Notes: generated by a model not told the origin, from the letters alone. DNA of 64,000 nt from Intestinibacillus sp. Marseille-P6563 (GCF_900604335.1 NZ_UWOD01000002.1:744001-808000); one strand, 5' to 3'; counted from the first letter of the stretch, positions 18,088-26,918 are shown. Translations and numbers: made by a program.

Positions 18088-18282
18088 CTAAAAGATCGGC
18101 CGCCAGCCCAGTTCCCGCAGCCGCACCGCCGCTTCGGCGGCGCTGGCGGTGCTGTATGTGTGTATGGTCAGTCCCCGTCCGTCTGCATCCACTTCGACCG
18201 CCCCTACGCCATGCACATCGGCCAACCGTTTTTCGGTCATCTTGAGATCAGGCCAGGCGGCACACCAAAAACGCTGTTCCAT
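18088..18282 (-). CDS. Small protein, possible ferredoxin-like fold
   Basis: A 64-residue ORF starting at ATG 18282, with AAAGGAGG 6 bases upstream; longer in-frame starts have no ribosome site. The sequence (KMTEKRLADVHGVGAVEVDADG, then ASAAEAAVRLRELGW) reads as a beta-alpha-beta pattern like small HMA or ACT-type folds but lacks a Cys-x-x-Cys metal site. It is divergent from tsaE with a 130-base shared promoter region. No family is recognised. Confidence 0.6.
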   Translation of the reverse strand: MEQRFWCAAWPDLKMTEKRLADVHGVGAVEVDADGRGLTIHTYSTASAAEAAVRLRELGWRPIF

Positions 18283-18412
18283 CGTCTTCCTCCTTTGATA
18301 GGTCCTCCCTTTCAGCATGTCCATCCGAACAAAAGCTATACTTCCGCTTTCTTGCCATTTTCCGGCCTGCATGGTATGATAGACAGAGAATTGATGCAAA
18401 GGATCGAATCGT

Positions 18413-18838
18413 ATGATACGCTATGTTTCTCATGGGCCGGAGGATACCGAATCCCTGGGCGCCCGTTTTGCCGCCACCCTGCGGCCGGGCGATGTGGTTG
18501 CCTTTACCGGCGATCTGGGCGCGGGGAAGACGGCTTTTTCCCGCGGTGTGCTGCGTGGCCTGGGCTATACTGGCCGGGTGACCAGCCCGACATTTGCCAT
18601 TGCAAACGAATACCATACCCCCAAGGCCGATGTGGCGCATTTTGATATGTACCGCATTTTGGACCCGGAAGCGCTTTGGGAACTCGGGTTTGACGAATAT
18701 CTGGACGGCCGCCGTATCCTGCTGATCGAGTGGAGCGAAAACATTGCGGACGCGCTGCCGCCGCACAAACAGGTTTCCATCCGCTACGGCGAACAGCCCG
18801 ACGACCGCATCATCATCATTACGGAGGGGACTTTGTGA
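18413..18838 (+). CDS. tsaE: tRNA threonylcarbamoyladenosine biosynthesis ATPase TsaE
   Basis: A 141-residue P-loop ATPase needed, with TsaB and TsaD, to place threonylcarbamoyl on A37 of tRNAs that read ANN codons. Walker A GDLGAGKT is near 34-41, followed by VTSPTFAIANEY and HFDMYRI typical of TsaE, and LIEWSEN near the C-terminus. Its stop overlaps the tsaB start by 3 bases, the classic gene order. No tsaD is present in the window. Confidence 0.96.
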   Translation: MIRYVSHGPEDTESLGARFAATLRPGDVVAFTGDLGAGKTAFSRGVLRGLGYTGRVTSPTFAIANEYHTPKADVAHFDMYRILDPEALWELGFDEYLDGRRILLIEWSENIADALPPHKQVSIRYGEQPDDRIIIITEGTL

Positions 18839-19518
18839 AAATCCTAAGTTTTGAATCCTCGGCCGTGTCGGCCTCGGTGGCCCTCACCGATGGCGTGCGG
18901 CTGATTGCCCAATCGTTCCAAAACTGCGGCCTGACCCACAGCCGCACGCTGCTTCCCATGGCCGAATCGCTTCTGGCGGGCTGCGGACACGGTTTGCAGG
19001 ACGTGGATGCCTTTGCCGTGGCGGCCGGTCCGGGCTCGTTCACCGGCCTGCGCATTGGCGTGGCAACGGTCAAGGGCCTTGCCTATCCGTCCGGTAAGCC
19101 CTGCGCCGGGGTGTCGACGCTGGAAGCCATGGCACGCGGCCTGGAAGGGCTGTCAGGCCCTGTCTGCTGCGTTATGGATGCACGCGGCGGCCAAGTCTAT
19201 AATGCCCTCTTCTGCTGGAAAAATGGCGTCCTGGAGCGTCTGTGCGAAGATCGCGCCATCCGGCTGGAAGAGCTCGCCGCGGAAATCGGAGAAAGCACGC
19301 AAATTTTGGTTGGAGATGGGGCCAATCTGTGCTATACTAAACTTACCACAACTTGTCCCGGTCTGCGCCTGGCGCCGCCGCATTTGCGGTATCCATCGGC
19401 CTATGGCGTTGCGATGGCTGCCCTGCCCCGTTTGGAAAGCGGCCAGGGTGTTTGCGCGCAAGATTTGGACGCTCAGTACCTGCGGCCTCCCTATGTGTCG
19501 CAGCCGAAAAAAAAGTAA
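18835..19518 (+). CDS. tsaB: tRNA threonylcarbamoyladenosine biosynthesis protein TsaB
   Basis: A 227-residue ASKHA-fold partner of TsaD in the t6A pathway. The start is GTG 18835 (V-K-I-L-S-F-E-S), which overlaps the tsaE stop and has GGAGGGG a few bases upstream; the ORF's earlier ATG lies inside tsaE. The family motif AAGPGSFTGLRIG is near 60-72, followed by MDARGGQVYNALF. The gene is followed 24 bases later by upp. Confidence 0.95.
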   Translation: MKILSFESSAVSASVALTDGVRLIAQSFQNCGLTHSRTLLPMAESLLAGCGHGLQDVDAFAVAAGPGSFTGLRIGVATVKGLAYPSGKPCAGVSTLEAMARGLEGLSGPVCCVMDARGGQVYNALFCWKNGVLERLCEDRAIRLEELAAEIGESTQILVGDGANLCYTKLTTTCPGLRLAPPHLRYPSAYGVAMAALPRLESGQGVCAQDLDAQYLRPPYVSQPKKK

Positions 19519-19542
19519 GCAAGAGAAAAAGGAGCATGCATT

Positions 19543-20172
19543 ATGGCAAATGTTCATGTTATGGATCACCCGCTCATCCTGCACAAACTCAGCTTGATGC
19601 GCGATAGCCAGACCGGCGTAAAGGAATTCCGTGAGGCGACCCGCGAGATCGCGATGCTGATGTGTTACGAAGCAACCCGCGATCTGCCGCTCAAGACCAT
19701 CCAGATCGAAACCCCGCTGGCACACGCCAAGGCACGTGTCATCTCGGGCAAGAAGATCGCATTTGTACCCATCCTGCGTGCCGGCCTGGGCATGGTAGAC
19801 GGCATGCTGGAACTGATTCCGGCGGCAAAGGTTGGTCATCTGGGCCTGTACCGCGACCCGGAAACCCTCCAGCCGGTGGAATATTACTGCAAGCTGCCGG
19901 TGGATATCGCAGATCGCGATGTCATCGTCATCGATCCTATGGTTGCAACGGGCGGTTCGGCCGCTGCTGCGCTCCAGATTTTGAAGGACAAGGGCGTTAA
20001 GAACATCAAGCTCATGTGCCTGCTGTCCACCCCCACAGGTCTGGAAGTTGTGCAGAAGGCACATCCGGATGTGGATATCTTTGTCGCAGCCATTGACGAA
20101 GGCCTCAATGAGCACGGCTACATCGTGCCCGGCCTGGGCGATGCTGGCGACCGCATCTTTGGCACCAAGTAA
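19543..20172 (+). CDS. upp: Uracil phosphoribosyltransferase
   Basis: A 209-residue pyrimidine-salvage enzyme that joins uracil and PRPP to make UMP. The PRPP-binding loop [11 protein letters not shown] is near 128-138, and the C-terminal [11 protein letters not shown], which binds uracil, ends the protein as in all Upp proteins. The length is standard. It is the last gene of the tsaE-tsaB-upp unit and is closed by a strong terminator. Confidence 0.98.
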   Translation: MANVHVMDHPLILHKLSLMRDSQTGVKEFREATREIAMLMCYEATRDLPLKTIQIETPLAHAKARVISGKKIAFVPILRAGLGMVDGMLELIPAAKVGHLGLYRDPETLQPVEYYCKLPVDIADRDVIVIDPMVATGGSAAAALQILKDKGVKNIKLMCLLSTPTGLEVVQKAHPDVDIFVAAIDEGLNEHGYIVPGLGDAGDRIFGTK

Positions 20173-20175
20173 GAT

Positions 20176-20208
20176 AAAAAAGCTCCGCTTTTTAAGCGGA
20201 GCTTTTTT
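20176..20208 (+). terminator. Terminator after upp
   Basis: A 15-base stem (20176-20190 / 20194-20208) with a 3-base loop and T-run begins 4 bases after the upp stop. It also overlaps the end of the convergent small gene. Confidence 0.93.
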
Positions 20209-20363
20209 CATGGTTTTTTCGGGCTAGGCCGCACCCCGTCTTTGCCGTTCAGCGGCGCGAGGTACTGTACCGTGTAATCCTCCCCCGGTTTGCGGGTGTG
20301 GTCGATGGCTGCCGAATCGATGTGGGCAGAATCATCATAGCGCGGATGGCCTTTGTCGTGCAT
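20208..20363 (-). CDS. Small hydrophilic protein, 51 residues
   Basis: A short ORF read from ATG 20363, with an AAAGGAGG site 8 bases upstream. The product is polar and His/Asp/Lys-rich (starts MHDKGHPRYDD, ends VRPSPKKP), with no membrane segment and no Cys. The strong ribosome site argues that it is real. It lies downstream of iolG on the same strand and stops within the upp terminator hairpin. No family is recognised. Confidence 0.6.
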   Translation of the reverse strand: MHDKGHPRYDDSAHIDSAAIDHTRKPGEDYTVQYLAPLNGKDGVRPSPKKP

Positions 20364-20416
20364 CACAGAAAACCTCCTTTGCGTTTTGTGGATAGTTTTC
20401 CGCAGCGCGCATGGTT

Positions 20417-21430
20417 TTATGTATGGCGGGGCGCTTCGTAAAACGAGGGACGCGTCAAGGGCAGAATCGGCTCAATCCCGCCGCTATACAGCGCTTTGAC
20501 ACAGTTTTCTGCCGTATAGGTTGCCATCAATCCATCCCAAGCCGACGGCGCCGTCAACTGTCCGACGGCCACTTCGTCGATAAATTCCTGGAACAGGCGG
20601 TTATAGGCATGATAGAACCGCACTTTCCAGTCGTCGCTGATAAATTCCGATTTTTGGTTGTTTTGACGCACACAAAGCCGCGCTGGTTCGGGCATGTCGG
20701 CAACGCCGTCTTCGCCCACGGCCGTACAATGCACCTCATACCCAATGCCGCTGTTGATAAACACTTCGACGTCAATACGTACGCCGCTTTGGCTTTCCAG
20801 CAGCACGGTCAGCGGGTCTTTCAGCCCTTCGCCGCCGTGGCGGCTGGCCCGTCCGGCAAAGACCTGCGCCGTCCGGAAATCCTCGCCCAACATCCAGCGC
20901 ATCAGGTCGATTTCATGCACCGTGGAATTTTTGACCGAGTTTTCCGTGCTGTGCTGCGCATAGCCGCACTTGTTGCGGTGCGCACAGTGTACGATCAGCG
21001 GCTGGCCAATGGCGCCAAACATGGCATCGTGGATGGCACGGTATCCTTCGTCATAGCGGCGCATAAAGCCCACCTTGACCAGACGGCGGCCGGCTTCCAT
21101 CTCGGCGTCCACAATGTGCTGACAGCTCTCCAAACTAATAGATAGCGGCTTTTCGCACAAGACCGGCTTTCCGGCTGCAATGCAAGCCAGAACATATTGT
21201 TCATGGGTGGCATCCCACGACGAAACAATGACCGCATCCACGTTGGGAGACGCGATCAGGCTTTCCCCATCCGGGAAAATCTCTGCCCCGCAGTAGTCGG
21301 CTGCACGCGCAGCATTCTCTGCTTGGATGTCAGTCACCGCCACGATTTGCCCGCCGTACAGGTCGTCGGTAATGCGGCAGATATGAGAAAATCCAATATC
21401 GCCAGCGCCAATGACACCGATCTTTACCAT
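20417..21430 (-). CDS. iolG: myo-Inositol 2-dehydrogenase (Gfo/Idh/MocA family)
   Basis: A 337-residue NAD-dependent dehydrogenase closely resembling Bacillus IolG, which oxidises myo-inositol to scyllo-inosose and can accept D-chiro-inositol. The Rossmann loop GVIGAGDIG is at 5-13, CEKP with catalytic Lys94 near 92-95, VGFMRRYDEGY near 120-130 and VHEIDLMRWM near 171-180. The His corresponding to the catalytic His176 of the Bacillus enzyme is His172, but the position of its catalytic Asp172 is Asn168 here. It is the second gene after the LacI regulator, in a unit downstream of the sugar transporter genes. Confidence 0.88.
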   Translation of the reverse strand: MVKIGVIGAGDIGFSHICRITDDLYGGQIVAVTDIQAENAARAADYCGAEIFPDGESLIASPNVDAVIVSSWDATHEQYVLACIAAGKPVLCEKPLSISLESCQHIVDAEMEAGRRLVKVGFMRRYDEGYRAIHDAMFGAIGQPLIVHCAHRNKCGYAQHSTENSVKNSTVHEIDLMRWMLGEDFRTAQVFAGRASRHGGEGLKDPLTVLLESQSGVRIDVEVFINSGIGYEVHCTAVGEDGVADMPEPARLCVRQNNQKSEFISDDWKVRFYHAYNRLFQEFIDEVAVGQLTAPSAWDGLMATYTAENCVKALYSGGIEPILPLTRPSFYEAPRHT

Positions 21431-21549
21431 GTCGATTGCCTCCTTTTATCAAAACTATTTTCCAGATTTTTTGTTGTTTTTCTTGAAATTTTTCGTATTT
21501 TGGGTCCAAAAAAAGCGCATCCCTTGACAGATACGCTCTCTTTTGTTTT

Positions 21550-22554
21550 TTACGCGCGCAAATCCCGCACCGATTCTCCTACCGCCAGAGAAACCGGCAA
21601 CACGATTCGTTCCTCGCTGGTTTCCCCGCTTTGGATGAAGGAAATCAGCTTCTTGACACAGGCCTGCGCCTGCGCTTCGCAATGCACATCCACCGAAGTG
21701 ATGGATGGGATGGCCATTTTTCCGACCACCGTATTGTCAAATGCGACCAGCGCCACATCCTGCGGGACCCGTACCCCCAGCGCAAGCAACGCCTTGGTGG
21801 TGATCATGGCCACATTGTCATTATCACACAGAAAGGCTTCGGGCAGCGAGTCACGTGCCTGCAACGCTTCATAGATCTGGTTGTAATTATAGACATTGAC
21901 AGCATCCATTTCGGTCACGAGATACCGCGGCTCCAAAGGCAGATCGAACGCAGCCAGCGCCCCCAGGAAGCCCTGATACCGCTCCATAAAGCCGGTGCTG
22001 TGCTTGGGATTGCCTACAAACCCCAGCTTGCGATAGCCCTTTTCATATAAATATTTGACCGCCATCAATGCTCCGCCCAGGTTATCCTCAATGATGGTGC
22101 ATACCCGCAAATTTTCATACCGGGTGCCTGTCGCCACGACCGGGATGCCGCACTGCGCTACCTTGGCTGCAATGCGCTCTTCCATATCGCCCAGGATGAT
22201 GATGCCTGCAATGGAGTTGCTTTCAAACTTGAGCCGCAGTTCTTCCAACGGGATGTCACAGGTCGACCCTTTGAACACCATGAGATTGTAGTTGTAGTCA
22301 TGGGCCGTGCTGAGGATGTACTGGTGGAAACTCATATAAAAGTAAGAGTCACGCAAACGTTCTCCGGTGGATACCAAGCCGATGTTGCGCATTTCCACTT
22401 TGCCGCGCTGACCAAAATAGCCCAATTCTTCGGCGATGCGGATGATGTTTTCCTTGGTTTCCTGCTTGACGCTGGGCATATCTCGCAGAGCCAAAGATAC
22501 GGTATTGACCGATACGCCGGACCGCTGCGCAATATCTTTTAATGTGACCTTCAT
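21550..22554 (-). CDS. LacI-family transcriptional regulator
   Basis: A 334-residue LacI/GalR repressor starting at ATG 22554, with GGAGGTG 5 bases upstream; a longer start at 22584 overlaps that site. The N-terminal helix-turn-helix is VTLKDIAQRSGVSVNTVSLALR, the hinge lies near 45-60, and a periplasmic-binding-protein-like sensor domain fills the rest. It stands between the transporter genes and iolG on the same strand, so it probably senses the imported sugar or inositol and controls this locus. A perfect palindrome at 22676-22691 is a candidate operator. Confidence 0.92.
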   Translation of the reverse strand: MKVTLKDIAQRSGVSVNTVSLALRDMPSVKQETKENIIRIAEELGYFGQRGKVEMRNIGLVSTGERLRDSYFYMSFHQYILSTAHDYNYNLMVFKGSTCDIPLEELRLKFESNSIAGIIILGDMEERIAAKVAQCGIPVVATGTRYENLRVCTIIEDNLGGALMAVKYLYEKGYRKLGFVGNPKHSTGFMERYQGFLGALAAFDLPLEPRYLVTEMDAVNVYNYNQIYEALQARDSLPEAFLCDNDNVAMITTKALLALGVRVPQDVALVAFDNTVVGKMAIPSITSVDVHCEAQAQACVKKLISFIQSGETSEERIVLPVSLAVGESVRDLRA

Positions 22555-22675
22555 ACCCACACCTCCATGCAGGAAATTTCTCAAAGCTCTATAAAAAAAT
22601 CCTATCTTAAATCATAACCCATTTATCCGTTAAAATCAATTGTTCAAATCAGAATAAATGATGCACAACTTTGAT

Positions 22676-22691
22676 AAAATCCTAGGATTTT
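22676..22691. promoter_or_regulatory. 16-bp palindrome, candidate LacI-family operator
   Basis: AAAATCCTAGGATTTT is perfectly symmetric with a central CTAG-type step, 122 bases upstream of the lacI-type start. A partial copy (AAAAATCCTAT) lies near 22595-22605. Symmetric 16-mers of this kind are typical LacI-family sites; binding is inferred. Confidence 0.6.
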
Positions 22692-22717
22692 CTTACATTC
22701 TTTATCTTTGAAAAAAA

Positions 22718-22743
22718 ACGGCGCTGACGTTTGCCAGCGCCGT
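22718..22743 (-). terminator. Terminator after the substrate-binding protein gene
   Basis: A 9-base GC-rich stem (ACGGCGCTG / CAGCGCCGT) with an 8-base loop is followed on the minus strand by a run of eight T. It separates the transporter operon from the lacI-iolG unit. Confidence 0.9.
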
Positions 22744-22768
22744 TTGCCGCCATGGAGCTTGGACTCGC

Positions 22769-23812
22769 TTAACCGAGCTTAACACCCGATTCGGCGATCT
22801 GCGCTTCCAGATCCTTACGGAAGTCTGCAACATTATCTTTATTCAGAACAACGACATCCAGCGGCTGCTGCTTTTCTACCGTTTCGCCTTCCAGGATCTT
22901 ATACGCGTTCATAACACCCTGGTAACCTTCTTCTACGGGCAGCTGGGCGACCGAACCGGTCATTTCACCGTTGGCGATCGAATCCATTGCGTTGAAGGTG
23001 CCGTCAAAACCGACGATGACAACATCACTCAGGCCTGCTGCGGCAACTGCCTGATAGGTACCCAGTGCCATATCATCGTTGGTGCAATAGAATGCCTTGA
23101 TGTCCGGGTTGGACTGGATGATATTTTCCGCAACGCTTACAGCCTTGCCGCGGTCAGAGTCTGCCGGCTGTACCGCAACAACTTCCAGACCCGCTTCTTC
23201 CATGGCCTTCTGTGCGCCGTCTGCGCGCTGGTCATGCTGGGTCTGGCCAACCAGACCACGGATGATTGCAACCTTATCGCCCTTTTGCAGCTTGCTGGCG
23301 ATGAATTCGCCGCCCTGCTGGCCAGCGGCCTCGTTACCGGTGCCGATGAAGCAGGAATATAGGCTTTCGTCGTCGGTGTTCAGCATTGCGTCAATGACAA
23401 CCAGCGGAATGCCAGCCGTCTTGACCGTCTGGGCTGCCGATACCAGAGAAGTCGGCTCATTGGGCGCCAAAACGATTGCATCAGCCTTATTGTTGACAGC
23501 GTCTTCTACCATGTTGATCTGGGTTGCCGAGTCGGATTCTGCATTCGGGCCAACAACGTTGACTTCGATGCCCAGTTCCTTACCGGCCAGCTTCGCGCCT
23601 GCTTCGACCATATGCCAATAGTCGCTGTTGAGCGCCATGCAGATGACCGAAATCGAATACTTGCCGTCGCCTGCGCCGCCCGAAGCCGCCGCACCGCTCG
23701 ATGCAGCGCCGCTGCCTGCACTGTCACCACCGTTGCCGCCGCAGCCTGCAAACAGGCCGGTGAGCATCATACCACTCAGCGCCAATGCTAACATTCTCTT
23801 TTTCCGTGTCAT
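22769..23812 (-). CDS. Sugar ABC transporter substrate-binding lipoprotein (RbsB/IbpA-like)
   Basis: A 347-residue periplasmic-binding-type lipoprotein. ATG 23812 has an AAGGAGG site; the earlier ATG lies upstream of that site. The signal peptide ends in a lipobox (LFAGC), followed by a Ser/Gly/Ala-rich linker and a type I sugar-binding domain (Peripla_BP_4) with ALNSDYWHM near the start and YCTNDDMALG mid-protein. It captures a pentose, hexose or inositol at the cell surface for the permease and ATPase encoded upstream. The neighbouring iolG and iolI suggest an inositol, as for Caulobacter IbpA; this is inference. Confidence 0.88.
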   Translation of the reverse strand: MTRKKRMLALALSGMMLTGLFAGCGGNGGDSAGSGAASSGAAASGGAGDGKYSISVICMALNSDYWHMVEAGAKLAGKELGIEVNVVGPNAESDSATQINMVEDAVNNKADAIVLAPNEPTSLVSAAQTVKTAGIPLVVIDAMLNTDDESLYSCFIGTGNEAAGQQGGEFIASKLQKGDKVAIIRGLVGQTQHDQRADGAQKAMEEAGLEVVAVQPADSDRGKAVSVAENIIQSNPDIKAFYCTNDDMALGTYQAVAAAGLSDVVIVGFDGTFNAMDSIANGEMTGSVAQLPVEEGYQGVMNAYKILEGETVEKQQPLDVVVLNKDNVADFRKDLEAQIAESGVKLG

Positions 23813-23879
23813 TTTCTCTTCCTCCTTATAAATGGGGTGTATCAATATCCTCCTTACGAGGGATCGCTACCAGGAAAAA

Positions 23880-24899
23880 TCATGCAGCCTGCTGCTCTTC
23901 CTTCTTCATGCGCTTAACGCGCTTGAAGCCGCCGCCACGAACGACGTCGATGAATACGGCCACGATGATGATCGCGCCCAGGAAAATGGTCTGCATATCG
24001 GACGATACGTTGAGCAGGTTCAAACCGTTGCGGAGCACGGCGATCAGCAGAACGCCGGTGAAGGTGCCCAAAACGTTACCTTTGCCGCCAAAGAAGCTGG
24101 TGCCGCCAATGATAACGGCTGCGATGGCGTCGTTTTCCAGCAGGTTACCAGACAACGGATACGCCGAGTCGGTACGGCCAGTGAGCATGATGCCGCCCAA
24201 GGCTGCCATCACGCCCGAAATCACATAGACGCTTGTGCGAACAAAATCTACATTGATGCCCGAAAGGCCAGCGGTATTGATGTTGCCACCAACCGCGTAA
24301 ATGTGACGTCCCAGGGTGGTGTAGTTGAGGAAAACGCTGAACAGCACATAGAAGATGAGCATCAGCACAAAGGATACCGGGATTTTGCCCAGAATGGAAT
24401 CGCTGTTGCTGCTGAGGAAGGACGAGCCCGCCCATTTGATGGCCAGCGGCATGCCAGCAATCGGGGTCGCACCTGTGATGACCAGGCCGATGCCCTTATA
24501 AATGTTCTGCGTACCCAGGGTAGAAATAAAGGGATGCGGCAGCTTGCACTTGGTCAGCAGCAGGCCGTTGATGAGGCCCAGCACCGCACCGCTGAGAATG
24601 CAGATGATCAGGCAGAGCACAGGGTTGAGTTCCATTTCCACCGCGCATTTTGCCATGATGATCGTGGACAGCGTCATGGTGTAGCCAATCGACAGGTCGA
24701 TACCAGCTGTCAGGATGCAAACCATCATGCCCAGCGACAGGAAGCCATTGAGTGCCGCCTGGCGTGCAACATTCAGCAGGTTGGTTGCAGTAAAGAAATT
24801 TTCGTTTTTAAAGGCAAGAAAGATACACAACAAGATCAGCGCCACCAGAGGGCCTGCCTTGCCGATCAGTTCTTTTGTTTTTGCTGCCGTTTTATTCAT
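23880..24899 (-). CDS. Sugar ABC transporter permease (RbsC/IatP-like)
   Basis: A 339-residue membrane protein with about 8-10 helices of the ribose/galactose/inositol permease family (BPD_transp_2). Signature stretches are ILTAGIDLSIG near 65-75 and GRHIYAVGGN near 200-210. The start overlaps the ATPase stop by 4 bases, and the binding-protein gene follows after 67 bases, giving the order ATPase-permease-binding protein as in rbsACB. Confidence 0.93.
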   Translation of the reverse strand: MNKTAAKTKELIGKAGPLVALILLCIFLAFKNENFFTATNLLNVARQAALNGFLSLGMMVCILTAGIDLSIGYTMTLSTIIMAKCAVEMELNPVLCLIICILSGAVLGLINGLLLTKCKLPHPFISTLGTQNIYKGIGLVITGATPIAGMPLAIKWAGSSFLSSNSDSILGKIPVSFVLMLIFYVLFSVFLNYTTLGRHIYAVGGNINTAGLSGINVDFVRTSVYVISGVMAALGGIMLTGRTDSAYPLSGNLLENDAIAAVIIGGTSFFGGKGNVLGTFTGVLLIAVLRNGLNLLNVSSDMQTIFLGAIIIVAVFIDVVRGGGFKRVKRMKKEEQQAA

Positions 24900-26428
24900 T
24901 CCAGTTTACCTCCCGTTGCCAGCGTCAGGATTTCTTCCTGGCCATATGTTCCATCGTTGGGGACAATACCGGTCTGTCGGCCTTCGTACATGACCATGAC
25001 CCGGTCGCTCATCCCAAGAATCTCCTCCATTTCCGAAGATACCATAATAATTGCCGCGCCCTGTTCGAGCAGTTGGTTCATGATATTGTAAATTTCGACC
25101 TTGGCGCCTACGTCAACGCCCTTGGTGGGTTCGTCAAAGATAAACACCTTGGCGCCCGACAACAGCCATTTCAGAATGACGATCTTCTGCTGGTTGCCGC
25201 CCGAAAAATTCACGGCCTGCTTTTCCGGCTGCATGGGGCGGAGGTTTAAGTAGTTGCCGTATTCTTCGACCATCTTACGGCGCTTTTTGTTGTCGATCAG
25301 GCCGAATTTGTTGCGGAACTGCTTCATTGTGACAATGGTTCCGTTTTCGATCACGTCATGGATGAGGATGAGGCCCTCTTCCTTGCGGTTTTCGGTAATG
25401 AGCACCACGCCTTTTTTGATGGCGTCGCGCGCATTTTTAATATGTACCTGCTGGCCTTCGATGTAGATCTCGCCGGCAGCCAGCGGGTCTGCGCCAAAGA
25501 TCGCGCGCATGGTTTCGGTGCGTCCGGCGCCGACCAGGCCGAAAACGCCCAGCATTTCGCCTTTTTTCACCGAAAAAGAAATATCGTCAAATTTATCCGA
25601 GCTGAGACCTTCACAGCGGAAGATCTCCTCGCCGATCGGTACATCCCGTGCCGGGAATTTTTCCTCCAGCGAGCGACCAACCATCATTTTAATGATCTGG
25701 TCTTCGGTCACATCTGCGACATCCATCGTCGGCCCGGAGTTTTGGCCGTTGCGCAGTACCGTGACCTTTTGTCCAACTTTCTTAGCTTCGTCCAGCTTGT
25801 GGGTGATAAAGAGGATGGATACCCCATCCTTCTGGTTCAGTTCCAGCATCAGATCGAGCAAAAAGTCGATCTCTTTGCGGCTGAGCGAGGAAGTCGGCTC
25901 ATCCATGATGAGGAGTTTGGCGTTGCGGTCGATCGCACGGGCGATCTCGACGAGCTGCCGCTGGCCCATGCCGAGCTTTTCCATCGGCATATCCAGGTCG
26001 ATGTCGGCCAGACCTACGCGTTCGAGTGCTTTTCTGGCGCAGCGTTTTTGTTCCTTCCAATCGATGAAGCCGCCTTTTTTCTTTTCGCAGCCGACATACA
26101 TATTTTCTACCACGCTCAGGCACGGGATATTGCTCAGCTCCTGATAAATGACCGCGATCCCGAGGTCATAGGCATCCTGAACGCTACGCAGCTTGACCGG
26201 CTGGCCCAGCCACAGCATATCGCCGCCTTCGGGCTTGTTGATCCCGATGATGGTCTTGATCATGGTGGATTTTCCAGCGCCGTTCTCGCCGAGCAGCAGA
26301 TGAACTTCGCCCTGGTTGATGGTTAGATTCACATGACTCAATGCAACAACGCCCGGAAACATCTTGGTAATATCGCGCATTTCCAGCAGCGGGGTCTGTG
26401 CGGGGGCGGACCGCTTGCTTTCCGACAT
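24896..26428 (-). CDS. Sugar ABC transporter ATPase, two nucleotide-binding domains (RbsA/IatA-like)
   Basis: A 510-residue ATPase with two fused ABC domains, as in RbsA, MglA and IatA. The first has Walker A GENGAGKST near 50 and signature LGMGQRQLVEIA; the second has the usual degenerate Walker A (GLVGAGRTE) and signature FSGGNQQKI. ATG 26428 is chosen with GGAGGA 6 bases upstream; the GTG at 26434 abuts that site. It is the first gene of the transporter operon, driven by a near-consensus promoter at 26511-26539. Confidence 0.94.
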   Translation of the reverse strand: MSESKRSAPAQTPLLEMRDITKMFPGVVALSHVNLTINQGEVHLLLGENGAGKSTMIKTIIGINKPEGGDMLWLGQPVKLRSVQDAYDLGIAVIYQELSNIPCLSVVENMYVGCEKKKGGFIDWKEQKRCARKALERVGLADIDLDMPMEKLGMGQRQLVEIARAIDRNAKLLIMDEPTSSLSRKEIDFLLDLMLELNQKDGVSILFITHKLDEAKKVGQKVTVLRNGQNSGPTMDVADVTEDQIIKMMVGRSLEEKFPARDVPIGEEIFRCEGLSSDKFDDISFSVKKGEMLGVFGLVGAGRTETMRAIFGADPLAAGEIYIEGQQVHIKNARDAIKKGVVLITENRKEEGLILIHDVIENGTIVTMKQFRNKFGLIDNKKRRKMVEEYGNYLNLRPMQPEKQAVNFSGGNQQKIVILKWLLSGAKVFIFDEPTKGVDVGAKVEIYNIMNQLLEQGAAIIMVSSEMEEILGMSDRVMVMYEGRQTGIVPNDGTYGQEEILTLATGGKLE

Positions 26429-26510
26429 CTTCACTCCTCCTTGCTCTCTTCCTTCAGCATGGCCCGTCGGCCATTTTGCTCTAACAACGCGCCGCGGAGT
26501 TGTTATCCTT

Positions 26511-26539
26511 AGTATATTTCACGATTTATCATATGTCAA
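26511..26539 (-). promoter_or_regulatory. Near-consensus promoter of sugar transporter operon
   Basis: On the minus strand TTGACA (26534-26539), a 17-base spacer and TATACT (26511-26516) lie about 80 bases before the ATPase start. The TCACGAT repeats, 30 bases apart, flank the -35 box. Confidence 0.8.
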
Positions 26540-26805
26540 TAATATTAATCACGATAAATCCACCAATAAATCATTAAAAATAATATGCAACTTGCACGAA
26601 TACCATTTTGTAATTTCAGCTTATTTTGTGCGAATATTTGCCGTTTAACAGGCGCAAAATCTTTATTTTATAACTTTTTATTCAAAATTTCCCCCCTCAT
26701 CCCCGATTTTTCATATTTTCATAACTTTTTCATTTACTTTGCCGTTTCCGTTCCTTTTGCCGGTTTGCACAATTTTCTTTTTTCATATTTGTAATATTAA
26801 TAACA

Positions 26806-26833
26806 TTGACTTTTTAATATTATGTGTTACGAT
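26806..26833 (+). promoter_or_regulatory. Promoter of second Gfo/Idh gene
   Basis: TTGACT (26806-26811), a 16-base spacer and TACGAT (26828-26833) with an extended TG two bases before. The -10 overlaps the ACGATTATC motif shared with the transporter promoter. Confidence 0.6.
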
Positions 26834-26918
26834 TATCTCAACAAGCACATCACGCTCCGCGAGGTGCCGGCGGCGCCGGCCTTCCGGGTAATCTTCAAAA
26901 GTTATGGAGGTCGTTTTT

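Larger units (their letters stand above)
26429..26918. promoter_or_regulatory. Divergent control region of transporter and iolX-iolI units
   Basis: This 490-base AT-rich gap contains no supported gene. It holds the two divergent promoters described separately, a TCACGAT direct repeat at 26519-26525 and 26549-26555, the inverted pair GATTTATC (26523-26530) / GATAAATC (26553-26560), and a related ACGATTATC at 26829-26837 over the iolX promoter. A short GC-rich hairpin (GCCGGC repeated, 26866-26880) lies in the leader of the dehydrogenase gene. The shared motif on both sides suggests one regulator for both units. Confidence 0.65.

Noticed and set aside
25358-26326. 322-residue frame antisense to the ABC ATPase
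   Set aside because: A shadow of a well-supported two-domain ATPase gene.
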